Shown: positions 40,505 to 53,876 of the stretch, piece by piece
How positions within the stretch are numbered: position 1 is the first letter of the stretch
Layout of the letters: each line of letters begins with the position of its first letter
Origin: Lytechinus pictus
Lineage: Eukaryota; Echinodermata; Echinoidea; Temnopleuroida; Toxopneustidae
NCBI RefSeq assembly: GCF_037042905.1
Contig: NC_087251.1
Span: 34,327,001 to 34,391,000 of the forward strand
Length of the DNA stretch: 64,000 nt
Direction of reading: 5' to 3'
Position numbers and translations under genes: made by a program
The notes under the pieces: model-generated
Seen by the model: the letters and a program-made list of their open reading frames with translations, nothing else
What the model was told of the DNA's origin: nothing
The model's database searches: none

Positions 40505-42700
40505 TTTCTGATAAGTTTCAGTGGCACAGTTGCAATCCTCAAATAATACAGTCGAATACTTTGACCTATACTTCAAACCAATCGGTAATCTTTGCTCTGC
40601 AAATAACTAACTTCAGATTTTTTTTATACTCGTGTGCAGCGTTCGATGGAGGACTTTGGGCAACATCTGTCCAGAATTATAATTAGAGAAGTCTATGAAA
40701 ACTGTAGCTATTGCTCATCATCACGGCTAATATAACATCGACAAACCCTTCTTTATATCATCATTTGATAATTGATCCGAGCATATATACCAGTAACTTT
40801 TTTACGATCAACCTCTGATCAATTTGCTGGTCCCATGTTGAGTGCCTAAATAACCCGAGTGCAGCGCAAATAGACCTCAACTATGACGAGAGAGAACTCT
40901 CGACAAAAGCTCTTATTTGTATATTCTCTTGATGCAACTGTTGTGCGACACACAATCGTCCAATTCAACAAAAAGAACATTGGCAAGGATCAGCCTAAGC
41001 TAGCAGCTGCAATATGAACTGAAAACTGACAAGATTCGTTAAACCCTATATATGTTTCATTCGAATTGCATTAATGCTCATTTTCATGAATGCATGGATT
41101 ATACCATGGCGACAAAGGTGCCGCGAAGCGTCCAAGATCCCTTTTCGTCCAGGGCTCTGTTTGCCCCGAGGACCACTGCCAGTATATAAGTTTGACATCA
41201 TGAGTGTACACAACAGCACTGCACGGCGGGGTGATGTGTATACAGTGAAAAGGGGATCAAAATTGCTAAAGCCAGGAAAATGGTATACTTTACAACCATG
41301 TAAACTGCATGAAAAGGGTTTATATTTCACCCAATCACAAAAAGAGAATATATGAGACATTATTTAGGATGGATAAATATATCATTCTTCAGGGTACAGC
41401 TGGGCTGACTCTGAGATGGGATATTTAGAAGGCCTACTATAAATTTCAGGATCCACCTTCTAACGACAGTGCCACCAGAACCTTTGTAAAGAGGTAACTC
41501 CCATTGTGAATTTTGTCATTCAACATCTGGTTTTCTTAAAATTCCCAGAATTTCAAAAACTTTTGGGAAAAGGTATGTTGATAATTATGGAGTCTCTGAG
41601 CAGTTGCAAGACACTAAAATATATTAAATCACAGTTTAAAAGAAATATCCATCTTGCAGTGCATGGGAAATAAGCATATTTCCTCTGCTGAAATAATATT
41701 TGACCTGCCAATCCAATACCAACACTAAGTCGCCCGTAAAGAATTTCGAGATTTTTATTGATTGAACTTGAAAAGCACATTCTAAGCTTTAAAATGATTG
41801 ATAACATGTCAAAATTGATCAACAATAACTAACACAAATACTTGGTTGGATGTAGGAGAATGTCACTGAGAGCTCTACTAATAATGTGTATGGGATCTAA
41901 ATATGCAAGGTTTGAAGGTCGACATTTACTCGAGCATGAATTTTTAGGCCCTACGTGTAATTTAATGAAACTTCTAAGCAGTCTGGGAAAGTGGTGTCAA
42001 AGAAACTCTTGTATCCTATCTTAAACTTTACAGCTTCAAATTTTGACAGTATGAAGGGAAACAATTACTCTTTCAGAGAAGTTTATTTCTGTATTTTTAC
42101 GTTTTGAAAACCAAATGATTGTTTTAACTAATAACGGAAATTTTCCTGCCGAATCATTGTTGGTTTTGGAGTGGATGGTCACAATTATGGATTGGGATAT
42201 CAAAACATTTTTTTAGATGGAGTAACTTCGGAACTTTTGATCGCTTCCATGTTTTTATTGTCTATTGGATATATTCAACTACGCCAAAATTTATGTATAT
42301 ATTTCTTTGAAAACTTTTAGCTCCTTTTAAGTTTTATGCGAAAAAATATCAAAAGCGTAAGTTGTATGAAATCATACCATGCACTCACTCAACCTATAAT
42401 ATAAATGCTTGTTTGCTAATATCTAAATCTGACGAGCTCGAAAAATAACTTAAAATTTGACGTTTTCCCCCACATGTTTACATTTTTTATTCTGGGTTGC
42501 ACTGGTTTCTTCGGAGTATAAAAAATAGTATAGATTGTTAAATCCTTTTATTAGAATCCTTCATTGTTCATTGAAAAAGCATGAACTTCCAAAGCAGCCT
42601 TCCCAAACTCGTAAAGGGTCAAAACATTTCTTTTCAATGACCTTTACCTCGAATCTAAAGATTGTCATATAAAAGAGCGTGGAATTGTGACAATGGGTCG
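40505..42700. other. region upstream of the EF-hand gene, nothing firm
   Basis: No gene recognised. The overlapping frames at 41046-41360 on both strands have no motif and are unsupported. If 40502-40504 is the true start, the promoter would lie at about 40505-40800. Confidence 0.4.
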
Positions 42701-42768
42701 AAGAATTCTTTTTGACAAGTCCTTTTCACTGTTCACAACGTAAATAACCATACATGACTGATAAAACC

Positions 42769-43504
42769 TGTATCCCCCAGGGGGGTGGGGGGCTTGGAAT
42801 GATTTTTAAAGAGGGGCGCTGTTTGACAAGCAAATAAAGGATGTTGATGCAAAATGAAGCTGATTTTTTTCAAGAAAGGGTTGAAAAACAAAATAAAAAA
42901 GGTTTTCACTTTCAAATGAAGATGATTTTGTGATTATGGTAAAAAAATGACAAGGAAAAAGAAGGGGGTCGATCCTAAATAAAAGTGATATTGCGTCAAA
43001 TTTCTACATTATATCATACCAACTTAATTTCCGGGGTGCTACCCACCCCCAGAGAAACATTCCCACGGGCACCCCGCAGCACCGCAGAGACTTGGGGATG
43101 ACCGCCCTCTTTGATTTACCCAAAAAGTGAAAATGTGCATGGAGAGAAAAGGGGAATGGGAAGAAAGAACAAAAAAAGAGTATAAAAATAGAGGTCCGGG
43201 TGTGTAACCCAATAGATACCCATGTTGTTGGGAAGCGGGGTTGCTATAGGGGTGCAGAAGCACCCCCAAAATTTTCCTGGGGTGCTGCGTGTATTCTCCA
43301 TCGGCAAAACACCTCCTGGAATTCTGGTAGGTATGACAAAATGGATAAAATGTATCGAAACTGACCTACATTTTGTATTGAACCTCCCCCCCTTTTTTTT
43401 TTGCTTGTCAAATTTCTCCAGACCAAACGACCTTTGTTTTGTCGTGAAACCCTTTTTTTGTCAAATTTCTCGAGACCAAAAAAACCTTTATTTTGTAATG
43501 ACCC
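42769..43504. repeat. decayed G/C-run repeats, landing site of the 4.2-kb foldback element
   Basis: Patches such as cccccaggggggtggggggc, gggtgctacccacccc, and ctttttttttttgcttgtca followed by aatttctccagacc, the last nearly repeated at 43450-43480. The gcttgtcaaatt word links them to the small hAT-type elements at 10606 and 13582. The piece resumes at 47740-47775. Confidence 0.5.
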
Positions 43505-46500
43505 TGTTACACCCACAAATGTAATAATCGCCCACAAATGTAATAACGCCCACAAATGTAATAACACTTTACCCACAAATGTAATAACACTTTACCCACA
43601 AATGTAATAATTTCACCCACAAATGTAATAATGCACTTTACCCACAAATGTAATAATGCACTTTACCCACAAATGTAATAATTTTTGATCGCCCACAAAT
43701 GTAATAATGACTTTACCCACAAATGTAATAAATTTGAAGGGATTTTTGGCGAATCCGTTCTAAACTAAAATCCTATAGTAATACGTTCATATAGCACAAA
43801 CGTGCAAAGTCTTTTTTCCAGACCCGGTTAATTCAAAAATTAAAATATAAGTCCAAAGTCTTTTTTCCAGACCTGGTTATTTCAAAAATTATAATTTAAG
43901 TCCAAACTAAGATACGATAATGATATTCCAGTGGAATAAAAATGAGAATCGAGCTTAGTCTTTTCTCAAAACCCAGTTAATTAAAACTGGTGGAATGAAT
44001 GTCTTTGTTGTTGTTTTAACTTATACGGCGCGTATTGTGAATATATGCGCTAAGAGTAAATTGAGAATCATGCATAGTCTTTTCTCCAGACCCGGTAACT
44101 AAAAACTAAAACCTTATAGTAATGCGTTCATATAGCACAAAAGTGCAAAGTCTTTTTCCAGACCCGGTTAATTCAAAATTATAATATAAGTCCAAACTCT
44201 TTTTTCCAGACCCAGTTGTTTCAAATATTATAATATAAGTCCAAAGTCTTTTTTCCAGACCATGTTATTTCAAAAATTGTATTATAAGTCCAAACTAAGA
44301 TACGATAATGATATTCCAATGGAATAAAAATAAGAATCAAGTTTAGTCTTTTCTCCAGACCCAGTTAATTAAAACTGGTGGAATAAATGTCTTTGTTGTT
44401 GTTTTAACTTATACGGCGCGTATTGTGAATATATGCGCTAAGAGTAAATTGAGAATCAAGCGTAGTCTTTTCTCCAGACCCGGTTACTTAAAACTAAAAA
44501 TTAAAACCCTTTACCCACAAATGTAATAATTTCACCCACAATTAATGTGACAATGCACTTTACCCACAAATATAATAATTTTTGATTGCCCACAAATGTA
44601 ATAATGACATTACCCACAAATGTTATAAATTTAAAGGAATCTGTTCTAAACTAAAACCCTATAGTAATGCATTCATATAGCGCAAAGTCACAGTCTTTTT
44701 TCTCCAGACCCGGTTTTATAAAACATTTAAACAATCTTCCAAATTAAAATCCCAAAATTAATTCTTTTTAATGTTGAATAACATAGAAGTTTAGGGTAGT
44801 CTTTCCTCCAGATCCAAATATTTCAAATAGCAAATAAAAAATAATAATAAAAAAAAACAAAGACCCCACGATCTTATTAATGTTGAACAAAATGTAAATT
44901 TAGTCTTTCCTCCAGACCCATTTATAAAAAAATCATTCAAAAACAAAACAACAACAACCAAAAACAGACCCCGCAATCTTTTCAACATTGAATAGCATCG
45001 AAATATGGTGTAGTCTTTGTTTCAGCCCCGGTTATTTCAAATAGGAAATTATAAAGAACAATATTAACAAAGACCCACAATCCAATTGATGTTGAATAAC
45101 GTTGTTGTTTTAGCTTATACGGCGCGTATCATTCAGTAGTGAATATTTGCGCCAGACTTGAAAATATAGCGTAGTCTTTCTTCAAGACCCAGTTATTTTA
45201 AAATAACAAATCATAAAAAGGATATATAATAATAATAAAACAAAGCCCCCACAATCTTACTGATGTTGAAAAATATGGAAATATAGCGTAGTCTTTCCTC
45301 CAGACCCAGTTATAAAGATCATTAAAAAACAACAACAAAACAAAGACCCTGCAATCTTATCAACATTGGATAGCATGGAAATATGGTGTAGTCTTTGCTT
45401 CAGACCCAGTTATTTGAAAATAGGAAATTATAAGGAACAATAAAAACAAACAAACAATATTAACAAAGACCCCACAATATCATTGATATAGAATAACATT
45501 GTTGTTGTTGTTATCTTGGGCTTTAAGGCACGTATCATTCAGATATGAATATTTACGCCTATGATTAATTTGTCGTTTTTGTGGTATGCGTTATCACAGG
45601 GTTTTTATAGTTTGGAAAATGCTGGGGTCTAAGATTAATGTTTCGCTTAATTTGTATTTTAAGAGAACTGGGTGTGGGGTAAAGACAACGCTCTAAAACC
45701 AACCATTTTAACTGGGTTTAATTTTGAAGATTGGTTTTCGCTTTGATTTTTTAAAAATATTTGTTTATCTTTTAAATAACCGGGTCTAGACGAAGGACTA
45801 AGCATAATACTCGTGTTATTCCACAGTAATAAGAATATGACAAAGCCTTATGTTTTTAAGATTGTTCAAATTATTTTTTGAATGACTGGGTCTGGAATAA
45901 AGACCACGCTCTAAACATGTGCTTTTCTACATGGTCTTAATTTGGAGGATTGTTGGTTCTTAGATTCGTTGTTGGGGGTTGGGTTTTATTGTTTTTTTAT
46001 TCTTGAAATAACTGTGTCTGGAGGAAAGTCTACAATCGATCTTCATGTTATTCCACAATAATTAGATTATTGGGTATTCGTTTTAGAATATTTGTAAAAA
46101 CTATTTTTTTTTTCCAAATAATAACCAAGTCTGGAGAAAGGATGTTTGCTTTACCCATGCATTATTTCAATGGTTTGTAGGGGTCTTAGTATTATTTTTA
46201 AAAAAAATTGCGTCTGGGGTATAGACATATTCTTTTTACTGGGTGTAACATTCGAAGATTAGTCTTAGATTTGAAGTTTCTTAAATCCATTTTTTAAATA
46301 ACCGGGTCTGGGGGAAAGAGTACGATTTAAAGCTCATGTTATTCCACAAGAATACGAATAAGATAGGGTCTTACGTTAGAAGATTTTTTTTGGTATTTTT
46401 TTTAATGATTAGGTCTTGAATAAAGACAACGCTCTGAACCTCTTTTTAAAACAGGTTCTTAGGTGGAAGAATTGTTTGGTCTTAGATTTTGAATTAATTT

Positions 46501-47739
46501 ATTATTACTATTAGCGTTATTTTGAGAAAAAAAATAACTGGGTCTGGCTAAAAGGCTACGCTATATGTCCATTTTAGCCATCATTTTTATGAGATTATTG
46601 GGTCTTTATACTGTTTTTGTTGTTGTATTGATATTTATAATTTTGGAATAACAGGGTTTAGAGAAAAGACTAAGCTCGATTTTCATTTTTATTCCACTGG
46701 AATATCATTATGGTATTTTAGTTTGGACTTATATTATAATTTTTGAAACAACCGGGTCTGGAAAAAAGACTTTGGAACTATATTATAATTTTTGAGACAA
46801 CCAGGTCTGGAAAAAAGACTTTGAACTTATATTATAATCTTTGAATTAACCAGGTCTGGAAAAAAGACTTTGCACTTTTATGCTATATGAACGCATTACT
46901 ATAGGGTTTTAGTTTTTAGTTTTAAGTAACCGGGTCTGGAGAAAAGACTACGCTTAGTTCTCAATTTACTCTTAGTGCATATATTCACAATATGCGCCGT
47001 ATAAGTTAAAACAACAACAAAGACATTTATTCCAACAGTTTTAATTAACTGGGTCTGGAGGAAAGACTAAGCTCGATTCTCATTTTCATTCCACTGGAAT
47101 TTCATTATCGTATCTTAGTTTGGACTTATACTATAATTTTTTTAATAACTGGGTCTGGAAAAAAGACTTTGGACTTGAATTATAATTTTTGAAACAACCG
47201 GGTCTGGAAAAAAGACTTTTGACTGATATAATAATTTTTGAATTAACCGGGTCTGGAAAAAGACTTTGGACTTATGTTATAATTTAAAAAAAAAACCGGG
47301 TCTGGAAAAAAGACTTTGGACTTATATTATAATTTTTTAATTAACCGGGTCTGGAAAAAGACTTTGGACTTATATCATAATTTTTGAAAAAACCGGGTCT
47401 GGAAAAAAGACTTTGGACTTATATTATAAATTTTGAATTAACCGGGTCTGGAAAAAAAAGACTTTGCACTTTTGTGCTATATGAACGCATTACTATACGA
47501 TTTTGGTCTAGAACGGATTCGCCAAAATCCCTTCAAATTTATTACATTTGTGGGTAAAGTCATTATTACATTTGTGGGCGATCAAAAATTATTACATTTG
47601 TGGGTAAAGTGCATTATTACATTTGTGGGTGAAATTATTACATTTGTGGGTAAAGTGTTATTACATTTGTGGGCGTTATTACATTTGTGGGTAAAGTGTT
47701 ATTACATTTGTGGGCGTTATTACATTTGTGGGTGCAACA
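43505..47739. mobile_element. 4.2-kb foldback element with TG...CA ends and 5-bp target duplication
   Basis: The left tip tgttacacccacaaatgtaa and right tip (complement) tgttgcacccacaaatgtaa are inverted repeats; both tips are flanked by gaccc (43500-43504 and 47740-47744). Next to each tip are tandem cccacaaatgtaataa units (left 43511-43733, right 47540-47733). The rest is two arms of about 2 kb carrying roughly 35-40 units of agtcttttttccagacccgg plus an AT-rich spacer, in opposite orientation in the two arms. Spacing is near 49 bp close to the right tip and near 110 bp toward the centre. A further unit (cttatacggcgcgtattgtg) occurs at about 44028, 44410, 45114 and inverted near 46980. No open reading frame of note. 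Confidence 0.8.
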
Positions 47740-47775
47740 GACCCCCCCCTTTTTTTTTCTTTGCTTGTCAAATTA

Positions 47776-48129
47776 ATTTACATCAGCACCTGTAAAAAAA
47801 ATCGGTAGTACCCCATTTGAGGGATAGGTGATGTAACCTTTTTGCTGCCCCCTGTCAAATATTCCCCAACAAACACAAATCCAAAAATCTATATGTTTGA
47901 CATAAATTCGATCTTTGTGATGCGTGCATTGTGTATAGTACGAAGGCATTTTTCATTCAGAATATTTAAATAAATTCTAAAAGGAGTCAAAAGGCCCAGG
48001 ACTCATTCTGAAGACGTTTTAAGATCGAACAGTATCGCTATGTCTAAAAGTAGTCCTCATCACGGGGTCCTTATATACGAATAAAATGTGATATAGATTG
48101 TAATCTAGCAGAAGTCTAGAATTTATTCC
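47776..48129. other. intergenic, nothing recognised
   Basis: AT-rich sequence between the foldback element's flank and a SINE copy; no coding or repeat signal I can name. Confidence 0.4.
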
Positions 48130-48520
48130 TGCCGGTACCAATTTACACCTCCATTGGTAGAAATTCGGTAAAAAATATCAATATCTTGCTCGTGAGTCTC
48201 GAATCCTAAACCTGGTGATTCCAAATCGAGGGACACATCCCAATCATGGCGTGTTTCCTCAAGAAAGAAATTAAGCTAAATTGTGCTGCACTCGACCCAG
48301 GATAGGTGAATGGATTAATTAGGATTGATGCTTTAAATGCACTGAGCGCTGTTGATAAAGTGAAATTGAAAATTGAAAATGGAATTTTTCAATTTGAAAT
48401 TGAAAAATTTAAAGCAGTGGTAGATCGAATTATAGACGGATTAGTAATAGTTGCGCTTTTAATCATCTGGCAAAAGCGCTATCTAAATACAGATACAATC
48501 ATTATTATTATTCACTTCAT
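48130..48520 (+). mobile_element. SINE-related copy with agcgctatctaaata tail
   Basis: Contains gcactcgacccagga, gactgagcgctgttga-type and aaaagcgctatctaaatac words, then an (att)n tail, matching the tRNA-unrelated body and tail of the SINE at 27262. The tRNA head is unclear, and about 60 bp of aattgaaa-type sequence is expanded inside. Confidence 0.55.
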
Positions 48521-49090
48521 GTATACCTCCGCACAATAATAAGGTGTAAATAACAAGGGAAACGTCACCAAGACAGGACAATACTTTTTTTTAAAAATCG
48601 GATAAATAAGCAATTTACCAGATAGTCAATTTCTTACTCAGATGAGCCCATTTTTAATGTTCATAGCACGCACTTAAAGTGGATATTGAAATGAATGGAA
48701 ATCGATTTGAAGAAATCAGGAGTGTTGTCAGAGGATTGTGATCAAGGTTAGTGGCAGATTGATTCCCATGTATAGAAGATGATTCCACTCTCATCATGCA
48801 TGTAGTGGAAAGAAATCAATGACATCACAAATCCAGTCACGTTTATGTTTGCTTCGGGTCAGTGAATAACAACGTTTTAAAGATAAAAGGCCCAAAATTT
48901 GTTTCACTGTTGCTGATATATGAAAGAATTTGATCAGCCAGCAAATCCTATACAAAATGATTATTTCTTGCTCATTTGTCACTTGCCGCTTGAATGAGGG
49001 GGGCCACTGAGCCTGACACCCCCCCCCCCCCCTTCTGGCGCATATGACGATTGGCGGCGATCCTGGGTGAGGGGGAACTTGTTCCCCTTC

Positions 49091-49182
49091 GATTTCTATT
49101 ACTTCTACTACTACTTCTACTACTACTACTTCTACTACTACTACTTCTACTACTACTACTACTAATGCCACTACTACTAATG

Positions 49183-49214
<32 letters not shown>

Positions 49215-49229
49215 GTTGCTGCTGCTGCT
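49091..49229. repeat. CTA/CTT/CTG trinucleotide microsatellite
   Basis: Nearly pure (cta)n with (ctt) and (gct) interruptions. The poly-leucine and poly-valine frames over it are artefacts. Confidence 0.92.
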
Positions 49230-49269
49230 AACTACTATAGTCTAGGGTAGGCCCCGTAAAAGGTGGACA

Positions 49270-51130
49270 AAACCTTACTTTTTATATATACAATGTTTTT
49301 TATGGTTTCTTGTCAATTCGAGGGTGCTGATTCCGAATCTGAATGATGCCACTTGTGTAACCTTGTGCATTTTCCGCAAATTGACCAAATCTAAAGTGGC
49401 CGCCAAAATATGCAAATTACCCATAGAAATCATAAAATATTGCTAACACATTGATAATTAAATGATTGTATTTGTGTTGCAGGAGTGAAATACTCTCTGA
49501 AAACATGATTTTGACAAAATATTTGTTTTCTTAATATTCGAACTGGCCGCCATAAACCATGTATTATGCAGTAAAATATAAATATGGGGAAAATAATCTT
49601 TAAAAAAAAGAAAAAAAAGGGCAATTAAGTGAATGTGATCGTAATTTATGAGTAGATTACTGTCTGAAAACATGATTACTAACAAAGTATGTATTTCTTA
49701 TTACACTGTATTTTGATATTCAAGGTGGCTGCCGGGTGGCTGCCATAATCCCCTGATACAAATGTACAATTTAAAAGACTTATATTTTTGACATTTTGGA
49801 TTTGCTTGACTATGAAAATGAAATGCCTATTATTGTCCGACAATATGATTTCTAATGAGATATATCATTTCTTTTGCCATGTAAGTAATTAATGCTGTAT
49901 TATGAAATTCAAAATGGCCGCCATAGGCCCTATCTGTATTATATACAATGCAAATGGGAAACTAATTTTTACCAGAGGAAGAACCATCAAATACTTGTAA
50001 TTGTGATCTACGAGTAAAATATTGTCTGAAAACATGCTTTCTAGCAAACAACTATTATTTCTTTTGTCATGAGATAACTGCTGTATTTTGAAATTCAAAA
50101 TGGCCGCCTTAGGCACTAACAGTATAATGTACAATGAAAGTGGGGACAGAAAAGTTTGACAGAATTTGGATTTGTTTGACTACGAAATGCTTATATTGTG
50201 TTGAATGAGTGAAATATTGTCTGAATTTTTAAAAAATGAAATATGGCATTTATTTGCCATGTAGGTGATAGCCTTTTGTCGAGGCCCTGGCGGCTGCTTC
50301 CCGAGCGAAGCGAGGGATTTCCTAATTCGCGAAGCGAATTGGGCCTCTCTCCCTTGCTTAGCCATGTTCGCTCGGAAAGCAGCCGACAGGGCCTTGACAA
50401 GAGGCTATGTAGGTGACAGATACTGTATTTTGGAATTCAAAATGGCCGCCACGAGCCCTAACTGAATTATGTAACATGCGAATAGATAATTTTCACAAGA
50501 GTGAGAACCATTAAATGCACATGACAGTGATTTATTAGTAAATATTGTCTGAAAACATGATTTCTAACTAAATATGTGAACAATTGGTCATGTAGGTAAT
50601 AAATGCTGTACTTTGAAATTCAAATTGGCCGCCAGACCCTAAAGCCATTATCGTATTTTGTACAATTTGAATGGGGACCAAAAAAATCACAAAAGGGCAT
50701 ATGGCGGCCATTTTTTTATTTTAAAATGCAGCATTTCTCCCCTAATTGACATAAAATATGTATTTCGTTAGAAATATTCTTTCAGACATTATTTCACTCA
50801 TACCACATAATTTATATAAAGCAAAGCCAAATATTTGTCCCCATTCACATTGTACATTATACTGTTAGGGCTTTGGCGGCCATTTTGAATATCAAAATAC
50901 AACATTTATCACATAAATGACATTAGAAAATAATGTATTTCGTTCACAATTATGTTTTTTGTCAGAATTCCACTCGTTTATTGCTTCATCTTGTGATATT
51001 TTTTATCCCCATCCCCATTGTACATTGTACTGTTAGGGCCAACAGCGGCTAATTTGAAGATCAAAATAGAGCATTTATCACATAAATGACATAAGATATT
51101 TCGCTAGTTATTATGTTTTCAGACATTACT
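49270..51130. repeat. array of about 170-bp units that reverses orientation
   Basis: Units carry tgtctgaaaacatgatttct, ctatttcttttgccatgta, and ttgaaattcaaaatggccgc near the end. The ggccgcc word occurs near 49399, 49540, 49914, 50102, 50445 and 50627. From about 50700 the complement appears (ggcggcca near 50703 and 50874, cagacattatttc near 50784 and 51118). About seven direct units are followed by three inverted units, like a foldback repeat with unequal arms. No gene. Confidence 0.75.
50270..50406. mobile_element. 137-bp MITE inside the array, with a 10-11-bp target duplication
   Basis: Inverted ends agccttttgtcgaggccctg and (complement) agcctcttgtcaaggccctg, continuing through cggctgctt. 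Flanks are atgtaggtgat (50259-50269) and atgtaggtgac (50407-50417). Long duplications of 9-11 bp are typical of Mutator-type (MULE) elements. The centre has a ttcgcgaagcgaa palindrome. Confidence 0.75.
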
Positions 51131-53600
51131 TCGTTCATAGATTAAAATTACTTGCAGGTTGAATAAATAATACTGTTAGAAAAGATAAGACTTCAGTTTA
51201 GATTTGAAGGTCTCCAGTGATGGTATAATTGTTAAATTCAACGGCAAAATTTTCCAGTGAGAAAGTGCTGAGGCAGAGAAAGCTTGTATACAAGAGAAAA
51301 ATTTGGGATACAAGAGAAAAAATACAAAAGAAAAATTGGGGATATGACGTCATAAGTTTGCTCGTTAAATTCATGGTAAACTTTATTTCCAAATCTATTC
51401 AAAGCATTCGATGATAACAATCACGAATAAACTATTTTTGTACAATAATATATTAACCTATAATAATATAATAATATATTAACCTATAGGTTAATTAAAA
51501 AACAAAAATACAATTTAACACAAGAAAATGCAGCGCATTTCACTTGGAAAATGGTGTATGGGAAAAGGCAAGGTATATGTCCTGTCTAAAATACACCAAA
51601 GAGATGAATAATCAAAGAAATTGAAGCAACCAGTAATATAAAAAACAAGACATCAAATGCCCCAAAATAAACATTGATATACAAACAAGACGGAAAAGAG
51701 GAAAATCAAAGAATTATTACATTGAAAGGTTAATGTAGGCCTATTTAATTATGTTTATGAATTTCATAAAATATATATAGCGCCAATATGACGCAGACTT
51801 TGTTTACTTCTATTATTACATTTCCACCTATGGAATTTATGACGAGATCTGGTATTGTAGTATGGATTTCAGAATTGAAGAAAACATGTTCATAATATAT
51901 AGAGACAGCTTTTGTCAATTGAATCGTTGCATAAAAGAAAAAAATTTGTAATTCATTAATATCTTATAATTGTATGATGGTTCTTATACGTTTGAATAAA
52001 GGGTGTGTGTTTGTGCTAAATAGTTTGATTTTGTACTGATTCTAATGGCTCTTTTCTGTAATTTTAAAAGCCCCTTGGCCCTTTTATTATCATTATTTCC
52101 CCAAATTGAGTTACATCAGTTGGGGAATATGCATTATACAATTGATATTAAATATTAAAAGTTATTTTCATACTTAAAGCGTTTCATATTAACAATATAT
52201 TTTGAAAATTTTCTCGATATGTTATATGTTAATTTCTATTAAAAAATCAATCAAGAGTTACTCCAAAAAATGTCAACGTATATCATTTTTATATTGATTT
52301 TCAACACACACATGTAATTATTCTGAAGAGTTTTCTTTTTTTTTTAAATGCAGTTTGTCTTATTTACATTTACAGACAATTTATTGCACCTTAACCATAT
52401 TGCATCTTTTGAAAGAATAAATCAGCATTTGCACATTCATTAAAGTTTTTATTGGAGGCAAGAAGAGTATATGTCATCAGCATACAAAATAAAATAAAAA
52501 TAATGGTAAGAATTGAAAATATCAAATAAAAAACGAAAAGGATCCCTGGGCCACGCCAGTATCGATTGATTTTAAAATCAGTTAAAATGAATTAAAAATA
52601 GTGAATTGCTTTTGTACGACAAAGTTTAAATCGTTAAAAAAAACCACCTCTGACAACACTAGTAGGCCTAAAAGTGTAGTTTCTTTAAATATTGATACAA
52701 AAGTGTGTCTTTGAATATTCATGAAGACATGCATAGAACTGTTTCCTGAAAAATGTAACTTTGTTATTCCTTGTCTGATTCTGATAATGTTCAGTGTTTT
52801 GTTTGTCTGATTTTCTTCATCTGTCAAAAACACAATTCTCAGCCGGGAGTACCTAAACTGGGCTTCCTCCGCTCCAGTAGACCTATACAGGACGGATGCG
52901 GTGCCCTTAAAGTTGTATGCCGGGGTTCTATGTTTATCATCAATAAAGCTAATTGAATCAGAATGATTTCCATTATCTTTTTAGCGTACTCGATCTCTCA
53001 ACATTTTCAGATTTTGATTCTGTAAAATTTCTATCTGTAGAGAGTTGGCTGTGGAGTTCTTGAAATGACAGTTCATTATGAGTTCAAGCCAGCCTTCCAG
53101 GAAAACGATGACTAAATCGTGGGTGGCGCTATTCTCTTTTCCTTGAAATTCATGTGACTGAAGTAGCGGATTAATATATTTCCTACTACTTGTAATTTTG
53201 GCAATTCAGAGGAATAAAGTGCGTTATTGATCGTGAATGAATAGTGTTCATGTAAGTTATGATCATGACTTCAAGTAACAAAAATTCCTATAATTTTTTA
53301 TATTTCAAATAAAAAAAAGTATATGAAAACTCCGATTACTTCATGCTCGAAATCCCTCTTCCAAAACTAAATGGCACAAGGCTACCGTATCATTATGTTG
53401 ATCTTCAAAATAATCGATATTTTCAGTTAGATTCGCTCAATGACATAAATTTCCATTGTCTCTGCGTAATTGAGTCCCGAACTCAGTGGTTTTGGAAAGT
53501 TCAAACGCTTCATATTTATTCATTTTATTGGGTATCATCCCAGTTGTATTCTCATTAAATAAATCCGATGTTCATTTAACCGACTAAACGTCTTGAGATA
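51131..53600. other. intergenic, nothing recognised
   Basis: AT-rich sequence with short tandem taataatatattaacctata words near 51445-51490. Frames of 60-80 codons show no motifs. No RNA gene seen. Confidence 0.45.
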
Positions 53601-53639
53601 AACTTCAAGTTAAAATGTTAGAGTGATGTAGTTGCCAAA

Positions 53640-53876
53640 AAGTGGTTCAGCTGTCGATACTCCGCAAAGCGAAGGCGGCCAAACCCAGGAACATCGTTTA
53701 CCGCCACGGCACGGCACCGGTACAACAGCGGCCGCTAGCTAAAAAGTAAGACTGGCTGCAGTTGGCCTGGCCTGGAACTAGCGGCCAGACTTTTTATTAG
53801 TCTCTTTCCGCCTAACGTTAGTTGTAGTTTCTACATCTACTTTTGAGCCAGTGGTTTGTTACAAGATCAGCGAAAA
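53640..53876 (+). promoter_or_regulatory. probable promoter and 5' UTR of the poly(A) polymerase gene
   Basis: Base composition changes sharply from AT-rich to GC-rich with many CG dinucleotides (gcaaagcgaaggcggcc, gccacggcacggcaccgg, gcggccgctagc) just before the start exon. No TATA box, which suits a housekeeping gene. Inference from composition and position. Confidence 0.45.

Noticed and set aside
41046..41360. Overlapping frames on both strands of about 95-105 codons
   Set aside because: No recognisable motif, no splice context and no composition change; most likely chance.
43505..43735. CRISPR-like regular short repeats (cccacaaatgtaataa)
   Set aside because: Animal genome, irregular spacers of low complexity, and the array is the tip of a foldback element.
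48794..49245. Poly-valine and poly-leucine frames on both strands
   Set aside because: Translation of the CTA microsatellite.
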